Of a stretch of DNA of 20,486 nucleotides, positions 1 through 6,997 are shown one piece after another (within the stretch, counting starts at the first letter, position 1; each line of letters starts with the position of its first letter). The stretch lies in contig DATGIQ010000319.1 in NCBI GenBank assembly GCA_035295665.1, positions 1 to 20,486 on the forward strand. Reading direction: 5' to 3'. The stretch comes from DATGIQ01 sp035295665 (GTDB lineage: Bacteria; Planctomycetota; Planctomycetia; Gemmatales; Gemmataceae). Under the pieces are notes generated by a model. It did no database searches. It saw only the letters and a program-made list of their open reading frames with translations, and was not told the origin of the DNA. A program made the position numbers and the translations under genes.

Positions 1-200
1 TTCCTGCCCATCGTCGCTCTGCCCGATCGACCGAGCCAGCCGCGTAGCAGATTGTAAAGGGCCATCACTACCGCAAGCCAACCCGCCGCAAACTGTGTGC
101 CCCAGATATACGCGGATGGAGCGGCCGGATCGGACCATTGCCAAGCCAGCAGCACGCTGGCCAGAATGAACCAACAAAGAGCCATCAACCAGTGCACCAC
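1..200 (-). CDS. Small or N-terminal part of a membrane protein (partial, runs off left edge)
   Basis: The reading frame is open from a GTG at 200-198 to the window edge, giving about 66 codons without a stop. A Shine-Dalgarno AGGAG sits at 211-207, six bases before the first of two consecutive GTG codons, which supports this start. The N-terminus (VVHWLMALCWFILASVLLAW) is a strong hydrophobic helix. A second hydrophobic stretch follows at about residues 36-53, and after it an Arg-rich segment (LLRGWLGRSGR) that would lie in the cytoplasm by the positive-inside rule. I do not recognise a family. The gene is divergent from the RraA-like gene at 371, with about 170 bases between the starts for both promoters. 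Function is unknown. That it is a real coding region rests on the ribosome-binding site and the membrane pattern. Confidence 0.55.
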   Translation of the reverse strand, partial: MVHWLMALCWFILASVLLAWQWSDPAAPSAYIWGTQFAAGWLAVVMALYNLLRGWLGRSGRATMGR

Positions 201-370
201 GGATATCTCCTCGCTCGGCAGGGAACCGGAAAAGCCCCTTTCGCTTTCCTTAACCTAACCACGGTCTATTCTTCACGGTCTGGACCTGTTTGGCAATCTT
301 GCACAATATCCGCTCGGCCATAGGATGCTGTTTGGGCGCGAACAGGCCGCATGTTTGAAGGGGACCGTTC

Positions 371-1105
371 ATGCCGAGTCATCATGGGATTCCACCTGCG
401 GATTTGGAATTGTTGCGCACGTTTGACACACCGACGGTGTGCAACGTGATCGAATTGTTCGATCATCGGCTGCGCACGGCTGGCTACCTGGATGCACGGA
501 TTCAAGCGTGTTTTCCGAAGCTGCCGCCGATGGTTGGCTATGCCAGCACGGCAACGTTTCGCTCCGCGGCGGCTCCGCGTGCCGGCAGCGTTTATTCCAG
601 CCTTGCCGAGCAGGTTGCCTCATTCGCCGACCTGCCGGGCCCTGCGGTCGTGGTTTTCCAGGATCTCGACAATCCCACGTGCGCCGCCACTTTCGGTGAG
701 GTGATGTGCAGCACGTACAAGGCCTTCGGCGCGGCCGGCATCGTCACGAGCGGTGCCGGGCGCGACCTCGATCAAGTCGAGGCCCTTGGATTTCCCGCTT
801 TTACCAGCGGCACAATCTGTGCCCACGGCTGCTGCCACATCGTTCATTGCGGTGTTCCGGTTCATGTAGGCGGGGTGATGGTGCAGCCGGGAGATTTGAT
901 TCATGGCGACCGCAATGGCGTGACGACGATTCCGATGGAAATCTCCTCGGCTGTCGCCCATGCCTGTGCTGAGTTCATGGCCGCGGAGTCAGTCGTCCTT
1001 GAGTACGTGAACGGTGGCCGGGTCGATGCCAAGGGATTTGCCGCGGCCCAGAAAGCGTGCCGAGATCGCATCGAGGGCTTGGCACGAAAGCTCAAGGCGC
1101 GCTGA
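371..1105 (+). CDS. RraA-like family protein (HMG aldolase/RraA fold)
   Basis: This 244-residue protein belongs to the RraA / 4-hydroxy-4-methyl-2-oxoglutarate aldolase family. Family hallmarks visible are GEVMCSTYKAFGAAGIVTSG at about 109-128, the Arg-Asp pair R131-D132 that contacts substrate and metal in the aldolases, and PGDLIHGDRNGVTTIP at 173-188. The length fits the aldolase-like branch; E. coli RraA is only about 160 residues. Family members either retro-aldol cleave 4-carboxy-4-hydroxy-2-oxoadipate-type substrates, decarboxylate oxaloacetate, or (true RraA) inhibit RNase E. Sequence alone does not decide which applies here. The start is supported by GAAGGGG at 357-363, seven bases before ATG. 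The gene stands alone, followed by a tRNA with its own promoter. Planctomycetes often carry several such paralogues near sugar-acid genes, and I see no direct operon partner here. Confidence 0.85.
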   Translation: MPSHHGIPPADLELLRTFDTPTVCNVIELFDHRLRTAGYLDARIQACFPKLPPMVGYASTATFRSAAAPRAGSVYSSLAEQVASFADLPGPAVVVFQDLDNPTCAATFGEVMCSTYKAFGAAGIVTSGAGRDLDQVEALGFPAFTSGTICAHGCCHIVHCGVPVHVGGVMVQPGDLIHGDRNGVTTIPMEISSAVAHACAEFMAAESVVLEYVNGGRVDAKGFAAAQKACRDRIEGLARKLKAR

Positions 1106-1162
1106 GGCCGAGCCCGCGGCTGGCAGAGCCAATGGATACAATTCTCGAGCGATCAGATCCGA

Positions 1163-1191
1163 TTGACACGCCAACAGGCCCCCGCTACCAT
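1163..1191 (+). promoter_or_regulatory. Sigma70-type promoter of the tRNA-Cys gene
   Basis: A perfect -35 hexamer TTGACA (1163-1168) is followed after exactly 17 bases by TACCAT (1186-1191), which matches the -10 consensus at four of six positions. Transcription would begin around 1198, a few bases before the mature tRNA 5' end at 1206. The placement makes a promoter dedicated to the tRNA likely. Confidence 0.65.
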
Positions 1192-1205
1192 CCAGATCAC
1201 GCCTG

Positions 1206-1276
1206 GGCCCCTTCGCCAAGCGGTAAGGCAGCGGATTGCAAATCCGCCATCCCCGGTTCGAATCCGGGAGGGGCCT
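1206..1276 (+). tRNA. tRNA-Cys (anticodon GCA)
   Basis: The sequence folds as a 71-base tRNA. The acceptor arm is GGCCCCT (1206-1212) paired with AGGGGCC (1269-1275). The anticodon stem GCGGA/TCCGC encloses the loop TTGCAAA with anticodon GCA at 1238-1240. The T arm is CCCGG-TTCGAAT-CCGGG. The discriminator base is U at 1276, the known identity element of tRNA-Cys. The D loop contains AAGCGGTAAGG. CCA is not encoded, since TTTG follows, so it must be added by a nucleotidyltransferase. The T run just downstream (1276-1279) may help termination. Confidence 0.96.
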
Positions 1277-1616
1277 TTTGACTTGAGATCTTACGAAGCA
1301 AAGAGAACTCACTTAGGGATTCAAAGCGGCTCTTTCGGCTCCAGGAGAGACCCCCTCAATTCCGGACCAATTTCCCGCCTTGCCCCTCCCATCCCCGGCA
1401 GGACGGCCTCGCCGCTGGCCAGACTTCGTGGCGTTGCCGCAACGCATCTTCCTGTACTCTCCGAAGATGGATCCCAGCATGGTGGTCGCCCAGTCAGCCC
1501 TGGATGGCATCGGGGCGAGTGGCTAGCGCGTGGTGGCCGTCGCCGCGGGGCGGTTCTGTTCTGGATGCCGGAATCCGGCCCTGGCGATTCTTCGAAACGC
1601 CCCCGGAGGGTCGATA
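1277..1616 (+). other. Intergenic stretch without a supported gene
   Basis: These 340 bases lie between the tRNA and the chosen start of the permease. The permease frame is open upstream to a GTG at 1530. The 29 residues this would add are not hydrophobic, do not resemble the family N-terminus, and lack a ribosome-binding site at that GTG. The opposite-strand open frames here have no ribosome-binding site or recognisable content. I see no clear promoter or terminator. Confidence 0.5.
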
Positions 1617-2930
1617 TTGAACAGTGAGACGGCACTTTGGTTGACCACAATCCTGTTCATCCTCACCTACATCGGCGTGGCACTGGGAAAGGTTCCCGGT
1701 CTGCACATGGACCGGGCTGGAATCGCCCTAGTCGGGGCGACCCTCATGCTGGTCACCGGTTTGTTGTCGCTGGACCAGGCAGTCAGCACGGACTCCATCG
1801 ACTACAAGACCCTGGCGCTGCTGTTCGGCATGATGGTAGTCGTGGGTTTCCTGCGATTATCCGGGTTCTTTCAGCGGGTGGCAGTCTCCGCGCTGCGGCG
1901 CATCAACACGCCTCTGGGCCTGCTGGCCGTAACCATCACGCTGTCCGGGATTCTGTCGGCGTTCCTCATCAACGACATCGTGTGCCTGACGTTGACGCCT
2001 CTGGTGCTGCACCTGGCACGCCGATTGCGCTTCGATCCGATTCCCCACCTGATCGCCTTGGCGACGGCGGCGAACATCGGCTCGACGGCGACCATCACGG
2101 GCAACCCGCAGAACATCTACATCGGCTCCCATTCCGGCATCTCCTACCTACGCTTCGCCGAGAGGTTGTTGCCGGTCGCCGCCCTCGGCCTCGTCCTTAA
2201 CTTTTTGGCGGTCGCCATCGTTTATCGCCGCAGCCTGGTATCTCAAAACAATCGAGAGAGCGCTGGCCAGGAGAAAAAGGAACCCAGGAGCGGGACGGGC
2301 GCAGCCGCGGCATTGAATCCTGAAACCAACGAACCGATCCCCAACAAAAGCCAACGCTGGCTCGAGCGGAAGAGCGTCGCGGTCACGGTGGTCGCGGTGG
2401 GGCTGTTCTTTACCGGGTTGCCCCTGGAATTGGTAGCCCTGGGAGCGGCAGCGCTGCTCCTGTTGGGCCGGACCAAGCCGGAGAAGGTCTACCGGGAGAT
2501 CGACTGGAGCGTGCTGGTAATGTTCACCGGCCTCTTTGTGGTCGTCCACGCATTCCGGGTTCACGTCGTGGACCATTGGGGCATTGACCGGTGGAGCTGG
2601 CTGCTGCACCGGCCCGTGGATTTGTTGAGCCTCGTTTCGGTCGGGTTATCGAATCTGGTCAGCAACGTACCGGCAGTTCTCCTCATGGAGCCGGTGTTGC
2701 AAGCAATTCCCAAAGTGAGCAGAGAGACCGCTTGGTTGGCGCTGGCCATGTCCAGCACGTTTGCTGGCAACCTGACCATACTTGGCTCCGTAGCCAACCT
2801 GATCGTGGTCGAAAACGCGCGACGCGAGGGGGTCACTGTCTCATTCTGGGACTACTGCAAGGTCGGTGTCCCGCTTACCATCCTAACCGTTGCCCTGGGC
2901 ATCACCTGGCTTCAGCTCGTCCAGTATTGA
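1617..2930 (+). CDS. ArsB/NhaD-type anion permease (SLC13/ion-transporter superfamily)
   Basis: This is a polytopic inner-membrane transporter of about 437 residues with roughly ten to eleven hydrophobic segments. Superfamily features are FLINDIVCLTLTPLVLHLAR in the first half, then NIGSTATITGNPQN, and the mirrored second-half motifs SNLVSNVPAVLLM and STFAGNLTILGSVANLI. These re-entrant Asn/Ser/Thr/Pro motifs bind the ion or substrate in CitMHS, ArsB, NhaD and SLC13 proteins. A hydrophilic cytoplasmic loop of about 45 residues, rich in Lys, Glu and Pro, separates the halves. The substrate may be arsenite, a dicarboxylate, sulfate or Na+/H+ exchange and cannot be fixed from sequence. I chose the TTG at 1617-1619 because GGAGGG at 1605-1610 lies six bases upstream and the first helix follows directly. 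A longer start (GTG 1530) is possible but unsupported. No arsenic-resistance genes are adjacent. Confidence 0.85.
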   Translation: MNSETALWLTTILFILTYIGVALGKVPGLHMDRAGIALVGATLMLVTGLLSLDQAVSTDSIDYKTLALLFGMMVVVGFLRLSGFFQRVAVSALRRINTPLGLLAVTITLSGILSAFLINDIVCLTLTPLVLHLARRLRFDPIPHLIALATAANIGSTATITGNPQNIYIGSHSGISYLRFAERLLPVAALGLVLNFLAVAIVYRRSLVSQNNRESAGQEKKEPRSGTGAAAALNPETNEPIPNKSQRWLERKSVAVTVVAVGLFFTGLPLELVALGAAALLLLGRTKPEKVYREIDWSVLVMFTGLFVVVHAFRVHVVDHWGIDRWSWLLHRPVDLLSLVSVGLSNLVSNVPAVLLMEPVLQAIPKVSRETAWLALAMSSTFAGNLTILGSVANLIVVENARREGVTVSFWDYCKVGVPLTILTVALGITWLQLVQY

Positions 2931-3080
2931 AGATCGTCAGCCTACCGACTCGGTTGGTCTTGGGAAACCGGGCCCTCATCTTGGCGATGATCTCCGCGTG
3001 GTCTCGCCTGGCCGTCTGTAGGCCGTCCCAGAGCGATTTCCTAAATCACGTGCATGGGCCATGGTCTTCCCAAGAATGGA

Positions 3081-3120
3081 AGCTCTCAATAGAGCTCCCC
3101 GGACGCGCGGGCGCACCCGC
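3081..3120. terminator. Two small hairpins between convergent genes (possible bidirectional terminator)
   Basis: AGCTCT-CAAT-AGAGCT (3081-3096) is a perfect six-base-pair hairpin that extends to nine pairs with one mismatch. GCGGG-CGCA-CCCGC (3107-3120) is a second one, ending at the stop codon of the minus-strand ABC gene. They lie in the 190-base gap between the convergent permease and ABC genes, where a shared terminator would be expected. Neither hairpin is followed by a clear T run, so intrinsic termination is only a guess. Confidence 0.3.
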
Positions 3121-4821
3121 TTAGCTTGGCTGACCGTCTTTGCGAGGAATGGGACCCGTCTTCCAACTCCCATCCGGCCGCAATTCAATGAGCGTATCGT
3201 GGCTTCCCAGCAGGCTCGGCTGAAGATCCCCCACACTGATGTAGCTGATGGGAGTTCCCTTGAGCAGCTTGTAAACCTCCTCCCGCTGGGATTCACTCAG
3301 CGCGCTGGCAGCGTTGTACAAGAACGCATAGTCCGGCTCGGTCAGCAAGAGCCGCGCGAACGCGATCCGCTGTTGCTCTCCCAGCGTGAGCGCGTTGCCC
3401 CAATCGTTTTCCGTATCCAGTCCGCCAAGGCGGTCGACGAGGTCATCGAGATGGACCTTGCCCAGTGCCTGGCGAATGCGTTCGTCGCTGACGGATCCGT
3501 CGCGCACGGCCATGCGAAACTGATCGCGCATCGTCCCGGGGACCATGTAGGGCTGCTCGGGCAGAAACATGACGCGCTGATGTGCCGGCCGACGAATGTG
3601 GCCACTCCCCTTGTTCCAGAGGCCCGCGGCCGCGTGAAAGAGGGCATACTGGCCAGCGCTGTTCGGTCCCGTGAGGAGAATGCGCCGTCCGTGCGGGACC
3701 TCGAGAGAAAGGTCCCGCACCAACACGCGCTCGTCCTTCGGGGCCCGTAGCGTGACCTGCTGATAGGCAACGGGGGCCTCGGCTTCGGCCACCTGGATCG
3801 GTTGGCGCGATGGCTCAATCGACTCGGTCATGGCTTCCTCCAGTGAGCCAACGCGCGCGACCACGGCCGCGAAAGTCGATAGGTCTTGAAACTTCTCCGC
3901 GATCAGCGAAAAAGCATTGAAGATCTGAGAGAAGGCCATCGCCGCCTGAGTCACGACGCCAAACTCAACTTCGCCGCGCAGATACAACGGAACCACGATC
4001 AGCACCGGAATCAGTTGATCTAGGTAGTTGTACCCTCCGGTAACGAACTTCAGGTTCCGGAGCACGGCAATGATCGAACGATAATTTCTAACCAATGCGG
4101 CTAGCCGATCTTCGAGTCGGCCTTGTTCGGCCGGCTCCGACTGGGCCAGCGCAACTGAGTCGGCGTGGGTGCGAACGTGAACCAACTCGAAGCGAAAGTC
4201 GGCTTCCTTCTTGAGTTGGAGATTGTTGAGCCCCACCAGCCGGTGCCCCAGAAACACAATTAAGGTTGTGCCCAGCAAGGGATACACAACGCCGGCGAGC
4301 ACCAACCAGGGCGTGATGGACCACAAGACACCCATAAAGGCAATGATCGTGAGCACTGAGTTGGTAGCCATGATCAGGAACGACAGCGAAGTGGTGGTAA
4401 ACGTCCTGAGATCTTCGGAAATGCGCTGGTCGGGGTTATCCACCTCGGACCGGCGATTCAGGTGGGAAAAAGCGTGGCTGGTAAGGTACTGATGGACAAA
4501 CTGTCGCGTTAGCCATTCCCGCCACCGCAATCCGAGAAGTAACTCGACAAAACGAGAAATCGCTCCGGCAACCGTGGAAGCCGCGAACACACCCACGTAA
4601 AGGAGCGCGAACACGGTGATCTGATGGATCTCCCGGCTCGTGATGGCTGTCATGAAATCGCGCCCGACATAGCTGATGGCGACGTTCAGACCGCTGATGA
4701 TCAGCAGCAGAGCGAGGAGAGCGGCGAGAAGACCGAGAGCCTGCCAGCGGGAATCCGATGTGAAATAGAGCTTGCTGATCCGAATGAAGCGGGACCAGGC
4801 ACGTCGGGCAGCCGAGATCAT
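3121..4821 (-). CDS. YddA/SbmA-type ABC transporter (permease fused to ATP-binding domain) with degenerate ATPase motifs
   Basis: This 566-residue protein has the length and order of the YddA/SbmA/ABCD-like exporters: a membrane domain (about 20-330) and a C-terminal nucleotide-binding domain (about 350-555). The family segments REWLTRQFVHQYL, DNPDQRISEDLRTFT (about 128-142) and FVTGGYNYLDQLIPVL (about 259-274) are clear. The nucleotide-binding domain is abnormal. Walker A reads GPNSAGQY (385-392), with Gln-Tyr in place of Lys-Ser/Thr. Walker B reads FLYNAASALS (500-509), with Tyr-Asn in place of Asp-Glu. The Q-loop Gln is Glu422, the D-loop Asp is Ser509 and the H-switch His is Asp532. The signature LTLGEQQR (478-485) is intact. 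The frame has no stop or frameshift, so this looks like a maintained pseudo-ATPase and not a decaying gene. It starts 74 bases after the M24 gene and is probably cotranscribed. The substrate is unknown. Confidence 0.88.
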   Translation of the reverse strand: MISAARRAWSRFIRISKLYFTSDSRWQALGLLAALLALLLIISGLNVAISYVGRDFMTAITSREIHQITVFALLYVGVFAASTVAGAISRFVELLLGLRWREWLTRQFVHQYLTSHAFSHLNRRSEVDNPDQRISEDLRTFTTTSLSFLIMATNSVLTIIAFMGVLWSITPWLVLAGVVYPLLGTTLIVFLGHRLVGLNNLQLKKEADFRFELVHVRTHADSVALAQSEPAEQGRLEDRLAALVRNYRSIIAVLRNLKFVTGGYNYLDQLIPVLIVVPLYLRGEVEFGVVTQAAMAFSQIFNAFSLIAEKFQDLSTFAAVVARVGSLEEAMTESIEPSRQPIQVAEAEAPVAYQQVTLRAPKDERVLVRDLSLEVPHGRRILLTGPNSAGQYALFHAAAGLWNKGSGHIRRPAHQRVMFLPEQPYMVPGTMRDQFRMAVRDGSVSDERIRQALGKVHLDDLVDRLGGLDTENDWGNALTLGEQQRIAFARLLLTEPDYAFLYNAASALSESQREEVYKLLKGTPISYISVGDLQPSLLGSHDTLIELRPDGSWKTGPIPRKDGQPS

Positions 4822-4895
4822 GCGTTGTCATCCACCGCTTGAAGCGGACGATCAAGAATCGCTTCTGGTCCCGTGTCCAGGTCGCGATCGAGGCA

Positions 4896-6122
4896 TTACG
4901 CAACCCGCAAGTGCTCGAAGCTCGACTGGAACGGGGTCAGGACTTCCGCCCCCGTCGGCGTGACCGCGACCATGGTGCAGTGACGTAAGCCGCCGTAACC
5001 GTCGATGTAGATCGCCGGTTCCACGTTGAAAACCATACCGGCTTCCAAAATGTCCTCCGAGCAGGGATGGAGGCGCGGTGGGGCGTTGTGATTGATGGCC
5101 GCAAACCCAACACCATGCCCGGTAGAATGTTTGAACTGGTCCCCGAATCCCTGCGTCGACAGAATGTCTCGCGCGGCGTGGTCGACTTGCCGCGCGCGCG
5201 CCCCTGGGCGAATGGTACCGATGGCCGCCGCGCTGGCCGCCAGCACTGCGGTGAACAAGGCCCATTGGCGGCGATCCCCATCTCCCAGGCAGTAAGTGCG
5301 CGTGATGTCCGTCCAGAAACCGTCGGCGTAGGAGTTGCAGTGAACGAGAACCAAGTCACCCAGAGCGATGGGCCGGGCGCGCGATCGGGCATACGCTCCG
5401 TGCGCATGCGCCGAATTCGGGCCCGACATGCAAAACGTAAAACCGCCGGCACGCTCGATTCCTTGATAGCCCGTACCCACGGTACTCAGCGGAGCGCCAA
5501 ACCGAACGGCTACTTCCGTCTCGCGGAGACCAGCGCAGATCAGCCCCTTGCCGTTTTGGAACGCCTGTGCCGCGATTTGACAAGCAGTCCGGATGCGGGA
5601 TACCTCGTGAGAGGTTTTTACGGCACGCAAACGCAGGAGCAGGTCGTCGGCAGCGACCAGTGTCGCCGCAGGAGCGGCCGCACCGATCCATTCCGATAGC
5701 CGAGCCCCGTAAAGAAACATCGCGGCGTAGGTCGCAGGCTCAAACAAACCGCCGCGTTCGTAACCAATGCGCGCGCGTTCGATCCGCAAGGCATGAATTG
5801 CCTCGGCTAGCGGTTGGCGCAGGGCGTCGCCAACTGTTCGAAGGTCGTGAAGCGATCCCAGTTGAAAGGGCCGTATTTCGTCGGCCCCACTCCGGTCAGC
5901 AAGCGGTACTTCGTCTTCGGGGACGAGGACAGCCGTTCGTCCATCCCGTGTGGCCAAGGCCAGTGCGGTCCCAACCACCGGCCAGTAGCCGGTTAGCAAG
6001 AGCACATCCACGGGCAGAGCGCATGCCACGGCATCCAGCCCTGCTTCACACAGAGCATCCTGGATGCGTCCCCTTCGTTCCGCGTCGCGTGCCATATCCT
6101 TCAGCCGATCCAGAACGGACAA
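4896..6122 (-). CDS. M24-family (Xaa-Pro peptidase/creatinase fold) protein with altered metal ligands
   Basis: The protein has 408 residues, with a creatinase-type N-terminal domain (about 15-160) and a pita-bread M24 domain (about 170-400). This family hydrolyses Xaa-Pro bonds or related amides using two divalent metals held by Asp, Asp, His, Glu and Glu. Here Asp272 (in DGFWTDITRTY), His336 (STGHGVGF) and Glu368 (FNVEPAIYI) are kept. The position of the first Asp is His261, and the last Glu is replaced by Cys382 (GGLRHCTMVAV). Related M24 subgroups with Ser at the last position exist, so this may be a subfamily trait and not inactivation. The listed start is TTG without a good ribosome-binding site. 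The ATG at 6095 (residue 10, preceded by AAGG at very short spacing) is an alternative. It is followed by the ABC gene 74 bases on, and a peptidase-exporter pairing is possible but unproven. Confidence 0.85.
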   Translation of the reverse strand: MSVLDRLKDMARDAERRGRIQDALCEAGLDAVACALPVDVLLLTGYWPVVGTALALATRDGRTAVLVPEDEVPLADRSGADEIRPFQLGSLHDLRTVGDALRQPLAEAIHALRIERARIGYERGGLFEPATYAAMFLYGARLSEWIGAAAPAATLVAADDLLLRLRAVKTSHEVSRIRTACQIAAQAFQNGKGLICAGLRETEVAVRFGAPLSTVGTGYQGIERAGGFTFCMSGPNSAHAHGAYARSRARPIALGDLVLVHCNSYADGFWTDITRTYCLGDGDRRQWALFTAVLAASAAAIGTIRPGARARQVDHAARDILSTQGFGDQFKHSTGHGVGFAAINHNAPPRLHPCSEDILEAGMVFNVEPAIYIDGYGGLRHCTMVAVTPTGAEVLTPFQSSFEHLRVA

Positions 6123-6141
6123 TTAAACGAGGGATTGAATT

Positions 6142-6187
6142 CCGAGGAGCTATCCCTGCCCAAGAAGTGGCCGGGTTAGCTCCTCGG
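6142..6187. repeat. Inverted repeat just upstream of the M24 gene
   Basis: CCGAGGAGCTA (6142-6152) is perfectly complementary to TAGCTCCTCGG (6177-6187). After a T-T mismatch the stem continues with CCC/GGG, and after another mismatch with GCC/GGC, leaving a loop of about eight bases. On the minus strand it ends about 20 bases before the proposed M24 start, so it would fold in the 5' leader. No T run follows. It could be a leader structure, an attenuator-like element or a processing site. Confidence 0.6.
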
Positions 6188-6211
6188 CTACACGGTCCGG
6201 TTCATCCTGTT

Positions 6212-6280
6212 CGTTTAGCGGTGGTTCGCAGAACTGCGGGGTGTCCCGCCCTACGCGGTTCTGCGAACCGCCGCCAAGCG
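6212..6280. repeat. Long near-perfect palindrome (hairpin) between two minus-strand genes
   Basis: The arms 6218-6238 and 6254-6274 are 21 bases each and pair fully, with only two G-T wobbles when read on the plus strand. The core GGTTCGCAGAAC/GTTCTGCGAACC is perfect. The pairing extends outward by five more pairs to 6212-6280 with one mismatch. The 15-base loop has GGG and CCC runs that could also pair. It lies about 50 bases past the stop of the secreted two-repeat protein and 90 bases before the M24 start. There is no T run on either side, so it is not a classical intrinsic terminator. It could be a dispersed palindromic element. Confidence 0.7.
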
Positions 6281-6332
6281 AAAATGGACGCCTTCGGCCG
6301 GACCGTGGATGAACATCAACCAGCGAAGCGGG

Positions 6333-6935
6333 TTACTGGCCGCCAGACTTCCTCTCCCCACGAATCTGACCGCTGGGCGTCTTGTGGCCCGCCTTCTTCA
6401 TGGCCTTGATCCGGCCTTCGCTTTCCACAACGAGAACCTGGTCGCCCGATCGGAAAACGTCGAGCGTGGCCACGCGTCCTGAACTGTCGAGATACTCGGC
6501 GTCCTCCGTGAGATGGAAGGTCCGGTCGACTTCCTTGCCATTCTGGTCTTTCATCCTCACCGTGACAGTGCCAGCCCTGGGGTCCACCTTCGTAATGGTT
6601 GCTTCCGCGTGCTTACGCACCTCCGTGATTTTGTCTCCCTTTTCGGTGATGAGAACGTCATCACCGGTATGGAACGCAGCGAGGGTGGCGGCCTTGCCGT
6701 TGTTATCGAAGTACGTAGCCCCGTCCGCCAGGTGCAGCGTCTTCTCTTCCTCCCGACCATTTTTATCCATCATCTTCACGGTGATCGTGTTCTTCTGTCG
6801 GTCGATTCTTGTAATCGTGGCCTGGACGTGGTGCTGACCCGACTTGTCGGTCTTGTTCTTCGTATCATCGGCCCTTGCCAAACCAACCGCGAGAAGGGCC
6901 AGCGCAACGACCGAACACAGAGACGTGCGTAGCAT
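6333..6935 (-). CDS. Secreted protein with two tandem beta-rich repeats
   Basis: This 200-residue exported protein has no function I recognise. The N-terminus (MLRTSLCSVVALALLAVGLA) is a typical signal peptide with probable cleavage after ARA at 20-22. The mature part holds two copies of a module of about 70 residues, starting at ATITRID (39) and ATITKVD (112), a period of 73. Each contains T(I/V)TVxMxDxNG, an (L/F)HL strand, and (Y/F)xDxxGxxATLxxFxxGDxVL. This looks like small beta-barrel domains (OB- or KOW-like), a resemblance only. The C-tail is rich in Lys, Arg and Gly. The start is the ATG at 6935-6933, because AAGGAG lies six bases upstream. A longer frame to 6980 adds residues that would spoil the signal peptide. 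It follows the FAD/Fe-S gene by 62 bases and may be the last gene of that transcript before the palindrome. Confidence 0.8.
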   Translation of the reverse strand: MLRTSLCSVVALALLAVGLARADDTKNKTDKSGQHHVQATITRIDRQKNTITVKMMDKNGREEEKTLHLADGATYFDNNGKAATLAAFHTGDDVLITEKGDKITEVRKHAEATITKVDPRAGTVTVRMKDQNGKEVDRTFHLTEDAEYLDSSGRVATLDVFRSGDQVLVVESEGRIKAMKKAGHKTPSGQIRGERKSGGQ

Positions 6936-6997
6936 GAGATGCTCCTTACGCAAGAACCATGTGATTCTCTTCCCGAGCAACGCGCTCAGCCAAAGAG

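Noticed and set aside
3121..4821. Considered a frameshift or sequencing error as the cause of the altered ABC motifs
   Set aside because: The substitutions sit in six separate places with flanking residues in the right register, so a single error or frameshift cannot explain them.
4896..6122. Considered calling the M24 gene a pseudogene because of missing ligands
   Set aside because: The frame is complete, the length is normal, and other M24 subgroups also vary at the last ligand, so loss of function is not shown.
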